The notes below the pieces were generated by a model. That model had not been told where the DNA came from, did not search any database, and was given only the letters and a program-made list of their open reading frames with translations. 64,000 nt of DNA from Ruania halotolerans. Lineage in GTDB: Bacteria > Actinomycetota > Actinomycetes > Actinomycetales > Beutenbergiaceae. The stretch lies in NCBI RefSeq assembly GCF_021049285.1, contig NZ_CP088017.1:186001-250000 (forward strand), read 5' to 3'. Both the position numbers and the translations under genes were made by a program. Shown in pieces: positions 50,101-58,144 of this stretch; position 1 is the stretch's first letter, and the number at the start of each line of letters is the position of its first letter.

Positions 50101-50511
50101 ATGCCCCGTCGCGACCGCCATCGAGCTGATGAGTACTTTGCGTTGAAGACGTTCCGTCGGGATGGGTCGTCGGTGTCAACGCCGATCTGGTTGGCCCCTG
50201 CGGGGGATCGGCTGTACGGGTACACGCCGAGTCGTTCCTGGAAGGTGCGTCGGATCATGCGGAATCCGAGGGTCGAGGTAGCACCGTCGACGTTCAATGG
50301 TGCGCCGCAGGGCCCGTGGCACAGCGGCGAGGCCCGGGTGCTTGCCGACGCAGAGCTCCGAGTGGCGAAGCGAGCGATGACTGCCAAGTACGGCAACCGA
50401 TTCCGACTGTTCACGATCGTGACTCTGTTGGGTCGCCCGCGTAGGCGCGGTGGCCGCGCGGTCGGTCTCGAAATTGCTGTGCACTCGGAGCGGTTGCCGC
50501 CCGATACGTAG
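50101..50511 (+). CDS. PPOX-class F420-dependent oxidoreductase
   Basis: 136-aa split-barrel flavin/F420 protein. Motifs: DEYFALKTFRRDGSSVSTPI, PIWLAPAGDRLYGYTPSRSW and KVRRIMRNPRVEVAPS. These match the PPOX-class proteins in which a Lys/Arg patch binds the F420 tail. Short single-domain members reduce diverse small molecules. It is convergent with the MFS gene, with one base between stops, and divergent from the LacI gene. The start at 50101 is preferred over an ATG six codons earlier. Confidence 0.82.
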   Translation: MPRRDRHRADEYFALKTFRRDGSSVSTPIWLAPAGDRLYGYTPSRSWKVRRIMRNPRVEVAPSTFNGAPQGPWHSGEARVLADAELRVAKRAMTAKYGNRFRLFTIVTLLGRPRRRGGRAVGLEIAVHSERLPPDT

Positions 50512-50512
50512 G

Positions 50513-51715
50513 TCAGAGGTCGCTGTCGATTGCGCCAGTAGGTGGGCCGGGTGCAGTAGCTGCGGCCCGCTGGAGCCGGAACGCAACCGGCGCGAGTGCC
50601 ACGATCGCCAGCGCCAGCACCGCGAAGCCCCAGGTGTAGTTCGAGGCCGCGACCACCACACCGAGCAGCACGGCACCCACGCCCACGCCACCGTCGTAGG
50701 CGATGTTCCACACGGTGCTCGCAGTGCCGAGACCCTTCCTCCCCGCGCGCTGCATCACGGTCACCAGTGAGTCGTTCTGGACGGCCCCGAAACCGAGGCC
50801 GAAGGTCGCTGCCGCCATGACCGTCAGCACCCCGGAATCACTTCCCGTCGTCACGGCGACCCCGCCCATGCCGAGGGCGCTGATCACGGCAGCGGGAAGC
50901 AGCAACCGCCCGGCGGCCACATGGTCACCAATCCGCCCGGCCAGCAACCGCCCGAGCACCATCAGTGCCGAGAGTGCGAACAACGAGATCGTGGCGGTTC
51001 CCGGGTCCGGTACAGCCAGCGGTACGAACGTGGTGGCTCCACCGAGGGCGAGCGCCGTGGCGGCGAACACTGCCGTCGGCGCCAGGAACCGCGCCCAGGT
51101 GCGCATCGGCAGATGCCCAGAACCTTCCGAGCGAACGCCGCCGCGGGTGCGCGCTGCACTGATCGCTGCCGCCAACGGCACCGCCAGCAGAGCCAGGGCG
51201 CTCGCGGTCAGGAACATCGGCACGAATCCCCAGGTTTGCGCCAGCCACACCCCAGCAGGCAGTGCGACCACATTCGGCAACCCGGCCGCCACCCCATAGA
51301 CGCCGGTGGCCGTGGCGAGGCGCCCGGCCGGCGCGAGTTCGGCCGCGAGCGCCGCGCCCGCCACCACCACGAGTGCGAACCCCACGCCACGCACAGCAGA
51401 GATGCCGACCATCGGCGCGATCGCCGGCGAGAGCGCGTAGGCGGGCGTCGCCACCCCCAACAGCAGCGAACCCACGATCACCATCCGGCGCAGCGTGAGC
51501 ACCCGGAAGATCCACCCCATCCCCAGCTGGGTGAGCACCGTGGCGGCCATCATCGCTCCGGTGATCGTGCCCACGTGCCCCGCACCTGCACCGCCGTCGG
51601 ACGCCCACAGCGGAGCCACTGGAAGCATCAGCGCATAGTTCGCCAGTGCCCCGAAGGTGGCGGCCAGGAGCAGCACCAGGTCGCGGTTGAACAGGCGGTC
51701 GGCGCGTGAACTCAC
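50513..51715 (-). CDS. MFS transporter, drug/metabolite efflux type
   Basis: 400-aa, 12-helix major facilitator. It starts MSSRADRLFNRDLVLLLAAT. The loop after helix 2 has GMGWIFRVLTLRRMVIVGS in place of the usual GRLSDRFGRR-like motif. A cytosolic loop (ARTRGGVRSEGSGHLPMRTW) separates the halves; the second-half motif is GRLLAGRIGDHVAAGRLL. This is typical of DHA1-like exporters. It is divergent from the gamma-glutamyltransferase gene with 76 bp between starts. Substrate unknown. Confidence 0.85.
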   Translation of the reverse strand: MSSRADRLFNRDLVLLLAATFGALANYALMLPVAPLWASDGGAGAGHVGTITGAMMAATVLTQLGMGWIFRVLTLRRMVIVGSLLLGVATPAYALSPAIAPMVGISAVRGVGFALVVVAGAALAAELAPAGRLATATGVYGVAAGLPNVVALPAGVWLAQTWGFVPMFLTASALALLAVPLAAAISAARTRGGVRSEGSGHLPMRTWARFLAPTAVFAATALALGGATTFVPLAVPDPGTATISLFALSALMVLGRLLAGRIGDHVAAGRLLLPAAVISALGMGGVAVTTGSDSGVLTVMAAATFGLGFGAVQNDSLVTVMQRAGRKGLGTASTVWNIAYDGGVGVGAVLLGVVVAASNYTWGFAVLALAIVALAPVAFRLQRAAATAPGPPTGAIDSDL

Positions 51716-51791
51716 CGCTCCTGCCTATCGCATCCGGGCGGGCACGTCACCTTCGCCGGCCCCGTCTCACTTCGCGGCATACGCTGACGAG

Positions 51792-53600
51792 GTGAACTCT
51801 TCCACCACCCGCGGTCCTGCCCCCTTCACCACCCGGCCCGAACTCCTCGGGACATTCGGCATGGTCGCTTCCACCCATTGGCTCGCCTCGGCCAGCGGCA
51901 TGGCCGTGCTGGAGGCCGGCGGGAATGCCTTCGACGCCGCCGTCGCCTCCGGCCTGGTGCTGCACGTGGTTGAACCGCACCTGAACGGTCTGGGCGGTGA
52001 CATGCCGGTGCTCTGTCACGAGGGGGCCACCTCGCGAACCTTCACGGTCTGCGGCCAGGGTGTGGCGCCGTCGTCGGCTACTGCGCAGGCCTACATGGAC
52101 ACCGGCATCGAGGAGATCCCTGGCATTGGGCTGCTCGCAGCCACGGTGCCCGGAACGTTCGGTGCGTGGATGCTGATGCTCGAGCGGTACGGAACGATGC
52201 GGCTGCGCGAGGTGGCCCACTATGCGATCGGCTACGCCCGCGACGGCTACCCGTTCCTGCCGCAGGCCGCCGGCGCGGTCGCCGGCCTGGAGCAGGTGTT
52301 CCGCGAACACTGGCCGACCTCGGCTGAGATCTACCTGCCCGGTGGGCGGCTCCCCGCAGCGCGGCAACGGTTCACCAACCCCCAGCTCGCGGACACCCTG
52401 GAGCGCCTCGTGGCCGAGGGTGAGGCGGCCGGCACCACCCGGGAACAGCACATCGAGGGTGCGCGGCAGGCCTTCTACTCCGGCTTCGTGGCCGAGCAGA
52501 TCGATGCGTTCACCGCGACCGAGCAGTATGACGGCGTCGCCTCCGGCGCACATCGAGGTTTCCTCACCGGCACTGACCTGAACGCCTGGAGGGCCACCGA
52601 GGAGCGTCCGCTCCTCGCTGACTTCGCCGGGGTGCAGGTGGCCAAGACCGACACCTGGGGGCAGGGGCCGGTGCTGCTGCAACAGCTGGCGATGCTCGAG
52701 CAGTTCGACCTCACGGCGATGGCGCCGGCCGAGCTCGTGCACACCGCCGTCGAGGTAGCCAAGCTCGCCTTCGCCGACCGGGAGGCCTGGTACGGCGACC
52801 CCGAGTACAGCGACGTCCCGATCGACGATCTCCTCAGCGCGGCCTACGCTGCCGAGCGGGCGCGTCTGGTGGGGTCCGAGGCGAGCGGGGAGCTGCGCCC
52901 GGGGAGTCCGGGTGGCCGAGCCCCGCGCCTGCCGTCGCGTGTGGTCGCCGCGATGGCCGACGGCGGAGCCTGGCCGGACGGGTTGGCCACCCCTGGTCAG
53001 GGGGAGCCCACCGTCGCCCGCGGCGACACCTGCCACCTCGACGTGGCCGACCGATGGGGGAACGTCGTGGCCGCGACTCCCTCCGGCGGCTGGTTGCAGT
53101 CCTCCCCGACCATCCCAGGCCTCGGGTTCGCGCTCGGCACCCGCGCGCAGATGTTCTGGCTCGAGCAGGGACTACCCTCTTCGCTCGCACCCGGAGCCCG
53201 GCCGCGCACCACGCTCAGCCCCGGGCTATTGGTGGGCGAGGATCGGGTGCTGGCGTTCGGCACCCCCGGCGGCGACCAGCAGGACCAGTGGACCGTGCCG
53301 TTCCTGATCAACCACCTGATTCGAGGAATGGACCTGCAGGCGGCGATCGATGCACCGTCCTGGCACTCCACCCATTGGCCGAGCTCGTTCGCCCCACGGG
53401 TGGCTCAGCCGCGGGGGATGCGGGCCGAGTCTCGGCTCGGGGAAGACGTACTCGCCGACCTGCGCCGCCGCGGCCATGAGGTGGAGGACGCAGGTGCCTG
53501 GTCGCTGGGGCGGATCAGCGCTTCGGGGATTCGCCCGGACGGGATGCTGCACGCCGCGGCGAATCCGCGCGGGATGCAGGGCTACGCCGTCGGGCGCTGA
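51792..53600 (+). CDS. Gamma-glutamyltransferase family Ntn-hydrolase
   Basis: 602-aa gamma-glutamyltranspeptidase-like enzyme that is made as a proenzyme and cleaves itself to expose a Thr nucleophile. The large-subunit opening GMVASTHWLASASGMAVLEA and GGNAFDAAVASGLVLHVVEP is typical. The processing site is in VARGDTCHLDVADRWGNVVA, with Thr as the likely nucleophile (Cys follows it, where many members have His or Thr). The oxyanion loop is PGARPRTTLSPGLL. The GTG start at 51792 follows GACGAG. No signal peptide is evident, unlike classical periplasmic GGTs, so it may be cytosolic or belong to the cephalosporin-acylase-like branch. Confidence 0.86.
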   Translation: MNSSTTRGPAPFTTRPELLGTFGMVASTHWLASASGMAVLEAGGNAFDAAVASGLVLHVVEPHLNGLGGDMPVLCHEGATSRTFTVCGQGVAPSSATAQAYMDTGIEEIPGIGLLAATVPGTFGAWMLMLERYGTMRLREVAHYAIGYARDGYPFLPQAAGAVAGLEQVFREHWPTSAEIYLPGGRLPAARQRFTNPQLADTLERLVAEGEAAGTTREQHIEGARQAFYSGFVAEQIDAFTATEQYDGVASGAHRGFLTGTDLNAWRATEERPLLADFAGVQVAKTDTWGQGPVLLQQLAMLEQFDLTAMAPAELVHTAVEVAKLAFADREAWYGDPEYSDVPIDDLLSAAYAAERARLVGSEASGELRPGSPGGRAPRLPSRVVAAMADGGAWPDGLATPGQGEPTVARGDTCHLDVADRWGNVVAATPSGGWLQSSPTIPGLGFALGTRAQMFWLEQGLPSSLAPGARPRTTLSPGLLVGEDRVLAFGTPGGDQQDQWTVPFLINHLIRGMDLQAAIDAPSWHSTHWPSSFAPRVAQPRGMRAESRLGEDVLADLRRRGHEVEDAGAWSLGRISASGIRPDGMLHAAANPRGMQGYAVGR

Positions 53601-53664
53601 GTGCTCGTGTGGCAACTGGATGCACCGGTTCGGCTCCGGGCCCTGGCGCCAGGAGAATAGGGGG

Positions 53665-54168
53665 ATGGCACACACTCCCCGGCACATCGTCGTGATGGGC
53701 GTCTCCGGCAATGGCAAGAGCACGATCGGTGCGGCGCTCGCGGACCGGCTCGGCGCCGTCTTCCTGGAGGGGGACGAGTTCCACCCACAGGCGAACGTCG
53801 CCAAGATGAGCGCTGGCATACCGCTCACCGACGACGACCGGTGGCCCTGGCTGGACATCCTCGCCGCCGAGATCGCCCGCCGGGACGAGGCCGGCGAGCG
53901 GACCGTGCTTGCCTGCTCCGCGTTGCGGCGGGCCTACCGGGACCGCCTCCGCGCCCGGGTACCGGACCTGTTCTTCATCCACCCGAGCGCCGACTACGAC
54001 ACCATTCATGCCCGGATGCAGGCCCGGGAGCATTTCATGCCTCCGGCTCTGCTGCGGTCCCAGTTCGACACTCTCGAGCCGCTCGGTGCGGATGAGGCCG
54101 GGGACGTGGTGGATGCGACCGCACCGCCGAGCATGGTGATCGCCGAAGCCATCGCCGCCGTCGAGTAA
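53665..54168 (+). CDS. gntK: Gluconokinase
   Basis: 167-aa P-loop kinase of the GntK family that phosphorylates gluconate at C6. Walker A is MGVSGNGKST (residues 11-20). The substrate region is FLEGDEFHPQANVAKMSAGI, followed by PLTDDDRWPWLDILAAEIAR and CSALRRAYRDRLR, all hallmark GntK blocks. The start at 53665 has AGGAG at 53651-53655. Length is normal. There is no gluconate permease or 6-phosphogluconate dehydrogenase next to it. It is convergent with the WYL regulator. Confidence 0.92.
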   Translation: MAHTPRHIVVMGVSGNGKSTIGAALADRLGAVFLEGDEFHPQANVAKMSAGIPLTDDDRWPWLDILAAEIARRDEAGERTVLACSALRRAYRDRLRARVPDLFFIHPSADYDTIHARMQAREHFMPPALLRSQFDTLEPLGADEAGDVVDATAPPSMVIAEAIAAVE

Positions 54169-54232
54169 CTCCTCTCGGCGCCTGGCCGTGAGATCCGGTC
54201 CGAGGTGGCGCCATAGGTGACAGGCGACGCTC

Positions 54233-55207
54233 TCAGGAGGACTGCCCGTAGCGGCTCGCCAGCGCGGCGGCCCGTTCGCGCAGAGCCTCACGCAGCCACT
54301 GCGGCTCCAGCGCCTGCGCATCCGTGCCGAACTGCCACAACGCCCAGACGGCGTGGCGTGAATCCTGGAAGGCCACCTCCAGCCGCAGCCGGCCGGCCGC
54401 GTCGGCTTCCTCGGACAGGATCGCCAGTGCGGTGTTCACCAGGTCCTCCCGCCGCGCGGGCTCGAGGTGCAGCAGCACGGTGACGTGATCGCCGCCGGTT
54501 CGAAAGCGGGTGCTGCGCTCCTGCCAGATCCGATCCAGATCAACGTTCTCCGGCCGCTGTGCGGGTTCGGGGAGCTCCTCGGCCGCGGCGATCCTGGACA
54601 GCCGGTAGGTGCGGTCCGCACCGTCTTTCGTGGCGAGCAGGTACCCCTTCTCGCGCACCGTGACCAGCCCGATCGGGTCAACGGTGCGCCACGCCTGGGG
54701 GCGGCCGGGCGCCGCGTAGTGGATGCGCACCTTGTGGCCGGCGAGCACAGAACGGCGGACCTCGATCATGACCGCGTCCGGAATGTGCTCAGCGACGAGT
54801 CTGCGGGAGAGCAGATCCGCCTTCGGGTCCACGAGGATTCGCGCAGCGGCATCACTCGCTGTGGCCCGGTGGCTCTCCGGCATCGCGTCAACCACCTTGC
54901 GCATGGCCGAAGCCAGCGCCGAACCGAGCCCGAACACCTGCTCACCGTGCCCCGATCCGGCGGTCAGCAGGGCGAGTGCTTCCTCATGGTTCAGCCCGGT
55001 CAGCTCGGTCCGGAACCCGGGCAGTAGCGCGAAACCGCCATACCGGCCACGTTCGGCATAGACCGGAACGCCGGCCACGGAGAGCGCCTCGATATCGCGC
55101 AACACGGTGCGGGTGGAGACCTCCAGCTCGCGGGCGAGCGTGTCCGCCGTCATCCGCCCGCGCTGGCGCAGGAGCAGCACGAGGGAGACCAACCGATCGG
55201 CCCGCAT
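54233..55207 (-). CDS. WYL-domain HTH transcriptional regulator (YafY/DeoR type)
   Basis: 324-aa regulator with an N-terminal helix-turn-helix (LVSLVLLLRQRGRMTADTLA, then RELEVSTRTVLRDIEALSVA, about residues 6-50) and a WYL ligand-binding domain (about 140-225, with RIHYAAPGRPQAWRTVDPIG and KEGYLLAT-like VREKGYLLATKDG). A WCX extension reaches the C-terminus. The start at 55207 is favoured, giving MRADRLVSLV. It is divergent from ridA, with a GTATC-GA-GATAC palindrome 10 bases from its own start. Regulation of ridA and itself is likely. Confidence 0.87.
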   Translation of the reverse strand: MRADRLVSLVLLLRQRGRMTADTLARELEVSTRTVLRDIEALSVAGVPVYAERGRYGGFALLPGFRTELTGLNHEEALALLTAGSGHGEQVFGLGSALASAMRKVVDAMPESHRATASDAAARILVDPKADLLSRRLVAEHIPDAVMIEVRRSVLAGHKVRIHYAAPGRPQAWRTVDPIGLVTVREKGYLLATKDGADRTYRLSRIAAAEELPEPAQRPENVDLDRIWQERSTRFRTGGDHVTVLLHLEPARREDLVNTALAILSEEADAAGRLRLEVAFQDSRHAVWALWQFGTDAQALEPQWLREALRERAAALASRYGQSS

Positions 55208-55216
55208 CTGCACACT

Positions 55217-55300
55217 GTATCGAGATACCTGACACATGATGTCGTGATTTCTCGACAGGCTCGTTCGCGCGACGTCTCATTGGGCGGCTACCGAGCCGCC
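55217..55300. promoter_or_regulatory. Palindrome and hairpin in the WYL regulator/ridA gap
   Basis: GTATCGAGATAC (55217-55228, arms GTATC/GATAC) sits just upstream of the WYL gene start. Further on, GGCGGCT (55283-55289) pairs with AGCCGCC (55294-55300) on an ACCG loop within the ridA 5' leader. The palindrome is an operator candidate and the hairpin a leader structure or weak attenuator. Confidence 0.4.
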
Positions 55301-55333
55301 GGACGCGTGTTTCCTCAATCGAATGGAGCAGAT

Positions 55334-55735
55334 GTGGCAATCGAGCGAACGGCCATCAACCCGGTGACGTGGTCGGCGGAGCTGGGATTCAACCAGGGTG
55401 AGATCGTCTCCGGGGCCACCCGGACCCTCTACATCTCCGGGCAGACCGCAATGAGCGAGGACGGCAGGCCCCAGCATGACGGTGAGATGGCAGCACAGCT
55501 GGCGCTGAGCCTCGACAACCTGGAGGGCGTGCTCCGCGAGGCAGGCATGTCGCTTGCGAACCTCGTCCGGCTCAACGTCTACACCACCGACGTCGATCTG
55601 CTCTTCGGGCACTATGGCGAGTTGGCTTCGCGGTTGGGTGCCGCCGGGGTGGCACCGACCACCACGATGCTCGGCGTGACCCGGCTGGCCGTCCCTGGCC
55701 AGATGGTCGAACTCGAAGGCACTGCCGTCGCGTGA
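55334..55735 (+). CDS. RidA family protein (YjgF/UK114)
   Basis: 133-aa RidA-fold protein, forming trimers that in the archetype hydrolyse reactive enamines and imines from PLP enzymes. The GTG start at 55334 follows TGGAGC and gives VAIERTAINPVTWSAELGFN. Motifs: RTLYISGQTAMSEDGRP, LDNLEGVLREAGMSLANLVR and TTTMLGVTRLAVPGQMVELE. The strictly conserved Arg of catalytic RidA (in the RxxV/xSR block) appears as TRLAVPGQMVELEG, so it may belong to a non-archetypal Rid subgroup. It is divergent from the WYL regulator. Confidence 0.83.
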   Translation: MAIERTAINPVTWSAELGFNQGEIVSGATRTLYISGQTAMSEDGRPQHDGEMAAQLALSLDNLEGVLREAGMSLANLVRLNVYTTDVDLLFGHYGELASRLGAAGVAPTTTMLGVTRLAVPGQMVELEGTAVA

Positions 55736-55748
55736 CGTGACCACAGCT

Positions 55749-55785
55749 GCGGCGCTACTCGATCCAGTTCGCTGAGTAGCGCCGC
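55749..55785. terminator. Bidirectional terminator between ridA and the thioredoxin-reductase-like gene
   Basis: Perfect 12-bp stem GCGGCGCTACTC (55749-55760) / GAGTAGCGCCGC (55774-55785) with a 13-base loop, lying between convergent genes that end at 55735 and 55821. Confidence 0.75.
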
Positions 55786-55820
55786 GGCATGTGATCTCCG
55801 GTGGCCAGGACGACCAATCG

Positions 55821-56831
55821 TCAGAGGCTGCGGTCCCCGGCGATGATCCGCCCCACCCGTGCCTCCGACGCGGGCGAGAACACATCCCGGTACTCGGCCA
55901 GAGCGCGGGCTGCGTCGCTCATCACCAGGTCGGCGTTGATCACGGCACCCGCCTGACCGCCCGCCGCCGCAGCCGGCCCGACCTGGGCGGCCATGTCGGT
56001 CACGTTCCCCGCAGCCCACACACCCGGCACCGCCGTCTTCCCGGTGATGGCCTCGGCCGGGATGTGTACGCCCATCCCGCTCGGATGTTCGGTGGGGGTC
56101 AGGCCCAGTCCGGAGAGGAAGCCGGCCCGTGCCACCATCTGGGTCGCGACGGCGATCGCCTCCCTGGCCACGACCGTTCCGTCGGCCAGGCGCACCCCGG
56201 TGATGGCTCCCGCGGACTGCTCGACCGCCGTCACCTTCCCCTCGATCACCCGGATGCGGAGCGCGGCCAGCTTCTCCAGCTCCTCCTCGTCCAGGGCCGC
56301 CTGATGGCTGAACACCACGACGTCGTCGGAGAGCTGGCGGAACAGCAATGCTTGGTGAGCTGTCATCGGACTAGTGGCCAGCACCCCGATCGCCCGGTCG
56401 CGGACTTCCCAGCCGTGGCAGTACGGGCAGTGCACGACGCCGTGGCCCCACTGCTCGGCCAGTCCGGGTACGGGTGGCAGCTTGTCCACCACTCCGGCCG
56501 TGACGAGGATTCGCCGGGCACGGGTAGTGCGTCCATCGGAGAGGCGCACCTCGAAGTCGTCCACACTCCCGACGACGTCGCTCACCTCCCCGGAGAACAT
56601 CTCGCCTCCGTAGCTGCGCACCTCCTCCTGGCCCCGGGCAATCAGTTCTGCCGGGGGAGTGCCTTCGCGGGCGAACAGCCCGTGCACGGCATCGGCCGGT
56701 GCGTTGCGGGGCTGGCCGGCATCGATGACGGCCACGCTCCGGCGGGAGCGGGCCAGCATCAGTGCGCCGTTCAGCCCGGCGGCGCCGCCACCGATCACCA
56801 CTACGTCGTATGAGTCCTTCAGTTCGGTCAT
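55821..56831 (-). CDS. Thioredoxin reductase-like FAD/NAD(P) oxidoreductase
   Basis: 336-aa class II pyridine-nucleotide disulfide oxidoreductase. The FAD motif is DVVVIGGGAAGLNGALMLAR, and the redox-active pair Cys135/Cys138 lies in HCPYCHGWEV. GVWAAGNVTDMAAQVGPAAA closes the FAD site. The start at 56831 follows an AAGGAGG site. No thioredoxin gene is adjacent, so the disulfide partner is unknown; such stand-alone CPYC proteins also include dithiol oxidases of natural product routes. It is divergent from an XRE-cupin regulator gene with an 8-bp direct repeat in the promoter. Confidence 0.87.
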   Translation of the reverse strand: MTELKDSYDVVVIGGGAAGLNGALMLARSRRSVAVIDAGQPRNAPADAVHGLFAREGTPPAELIARGQEEVRSYGGEMFSGEVSDVVGSVDDFEVRLSDGRTTRARRILVTAGVVDKLPPVPGLAEQWGHGVVHCPYCHGWEVRDRAIGVLATSPMTAHQALLFRQLSDDVVVFSHQAALDEEELEKLAALRIRVIEGKVTAVEQSAGAITGVRLADGTVVAREAIAVATQMVARAGFLSGLGLTPTEHPSGMGVHIPAEAITGKTAVPGVWAAGNVTDMAAQVGPAAAAGGQAGAVINADLVMSDAARALAEYRDVFSPASEARVGRIIAGDRSL

Positions 56832-56876
56832 GGGGACCACCTCCTTGCTCCGCAGCCTGCCGCCTGCCGAGAGCGG

Positions 56877-56905
56877 TGGCAAACAACCTTGCTGCTATGG
56901 CAAAC
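56877..56905. promoter_or_regulatory. TGGCAAAC direct repeats between the reductase and XRE-cupin genes
   Basis: TGGCAAAC occurs at 56877-56884 and 56898-56905, 21 bp apart (two turns), in the 78-bp gap between the divergent starts. Same-face spacing suits binding of two regulator subunits to control both genes. Confidence 0.5.
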
Positions 56906-56909
56906 TTCG

Positions 56910-57500
56910 ATGATGGACGACGAGCTTGACCATGCGCTGGACGGTGTCGGCACCCGCTTGCGGAGCCTGCGCACTGAGCGAGACATCACTTTGACCAATC
57001 TGAGCGCGAGTACGGGGATCTCGGTCAGTACGCTTTCCCGCCTGGAGTCAGGCACTCGGCGGCCCACGCTCGAGCTGCTGCTGCCGTTGGCGCGTGCCTA
57101 CGGGGTGAGCCTGGATGAACTCGTGGACGCGCCGCCCACTGGCGATCCGCGGATTCATCTCAAGCCGATCACCCAGCACGGGATGACGATGCTTCCGCTG
57201 ACCCGCCGGCCGGGCGGGATCCAGGCGTACAAACTGGTCATCCCCGCTGGACCGGTGAAGCAGCCGGAGCCCAAAGTCCACGAAGGATATGAGTGGATGT
57301 ACGTGCTCAACGGCAAGCTGCGAGTGATCCTCGGCGAGCACGATCTGGTGATGGAGCCCGGTGAGGCGGCCGAGTTCGATACCCGGGTGCCGCACTGGTT
57401 CGGGTCCGCCGACGGTCGTGCGGTGGAGTTCCTCAGCCTGTTCGGCACCCAGGGGGAACGGGCGCACCTGCGTGCGGGCCCGCGGAAGAAGAAGGCCTAG
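56910..57500 (+). CDS. XRE-family HTH regulator with cupin domain
   Basis: 196-aa regulator. XRE domain at about residues 9-63 (RLRSLRTERDITLTNLSAST, GISVSTLSRLESGTRRPTLE); cupin at about 105-175 (VHEGYEWMYVLNGKLRVILG, EPGEAAEFDTRVPHWFGSAD). The C-terminus is basic (GPRKKKA). Start: ATG at 56910 or the next codon. It is divergent from the thioredoxin-reductase-like gene and probably controls it through the TGGCAAAC repeats. Its last four bases overlap the end of the convergent XRE-cupin gene. Confidence 0.88.
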   Translation: MMDDELDHALDGVGTRLRSLRTERDITLTNLSASTGISVSTLSRLESGTRRPTLELLLPLARAYGVSLDELVDAPPTGDPRIHLKPITQHGMTMLPLTRRPGGIQAYKLVIPAGPVKQPEPKVHEGYEWMYVLNGKLRVILGEHDLVMEPGEAAEFDTRVPHWFGSADGRAVEFLSLFGTQGERAHLRAGPRKKKA

Positions 57501-58051
57501 CGCTGCTCGCTGACCAGGAGTGCATGTGCCGGGCCGTCGAGCGCTTCGAAAGTATGCGGCTCGGTCCCGGTGTAGGTGATGAAGTCCCCAGCCTCGAGGA
57601 CTTCCTCGGCACCGACCGGGCCCAGCCGAACCCGCCCGGCCGCAATGTAAACGTGCTCGATCGTGCCGGCGGCGTGTGCGGCGGCCAGGTGCGGCTGCCC
57701 TGGCTCCGCGGTGATGCGGAACAGGTCCCGGCGCGCGCCGGGCGGGCATGCCGCCAGCAGAGTGGCCAGGTAGTCGGCGTCGGTGGCCTGGACGGAGGGT
57801 CCTGAGCCTGCCCGAATCACGTCCACGGACGCGCGAGGCGGTGCGATGAGTTGGGAGAGTGGTACGCCTAGCGCCGTGGCCAACGCCCACATGGTTTCCA
57901 GGCTGGGGTTTCCGGCGCCGGCTTCGAGCTGGGACAGGGTCGACTTTGCCACCTTCGCCAAGCGGGCCAGCTCGGTGAGGCTGTACCCGCAACGCAGGCG
58001 CTCGCGGTGAATGCTGGCGGCGATTACCTCGCGGGGGAGTCCATCAGTCAC
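57497..58051 (-). CDS. XRE-family HTH regulator with cupin domain, likely azlCD regulator
   Basis: 184-aa regulator. HTH at about residues 12-66 (RERLRCGYSLTELARLAKVA, KSTLSQLEAGAGNPSLETMW), then a cupin (about 105-175: TIEHVYIAAGRVRLGPVGAE, EVLEAGDFITYTGTEPHTFE). It is divergent from azlC with 93 bp between starts, where two GTTCG-N6-CGAAC sites lie. XRE-cupin regulators next to azlCD are a recurring pair, suggesting amino-acid-responsive control. It ends in a four-base overlap with the convergent regulator gene. Confidence 0.88.
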   Translation of the reverse strand: MTDGLPREVIAASIHRERLRCGYSLTELARLAKVAKSTLSQLEAGAGNPSLETMWALATALGVPLSQLIAPPRASVDVIRAGSGPSVQATDADYLATLLAACPPGARRDLFRITAEPGQPHLAAAHAAGTIEHVYIAAGRVRLGPVGAEEVLEAGDFITYTGTEPHTFEALDGPAHALLVSEQR

Positions 58052-58073
58052 GTTCGCTTGACCCTTCGGTGCG

Positions 58074-58089
58074 TTCGACTTGCCGAACA
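58074..58089. promoter_or_regulatory. GTTCG-N6-CGAAC operator 1
   Basis: GTTCG (58074-58078), six bases, CGAAC (58085-58089), 22 bp upstream of the regulator start. Same architecture as the second site. Confidence 0.65.
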
Positions 58090-58121
58090 GTGCTGCTACC
58101 GTTCATCATAACGATCATAGG

Positions 58122-58137
58122 TTCGGTAGGGCGAACA
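58122..58137. promoter_or_regulatory. GTTCG-N6-CGAAC operator 2
   Basis: GTTCG (58122-58126), GTAGGG, CGAAC (58133-58137), ending seven bases before the azlC start. It is 48 bp from operator 1, with a third GTTCG half-site at 58053-58057. Binding here would block azlC translation initiation or transcription start. Confidence 0.65.
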
Positions 58138-58144
58138 GGGAGGG

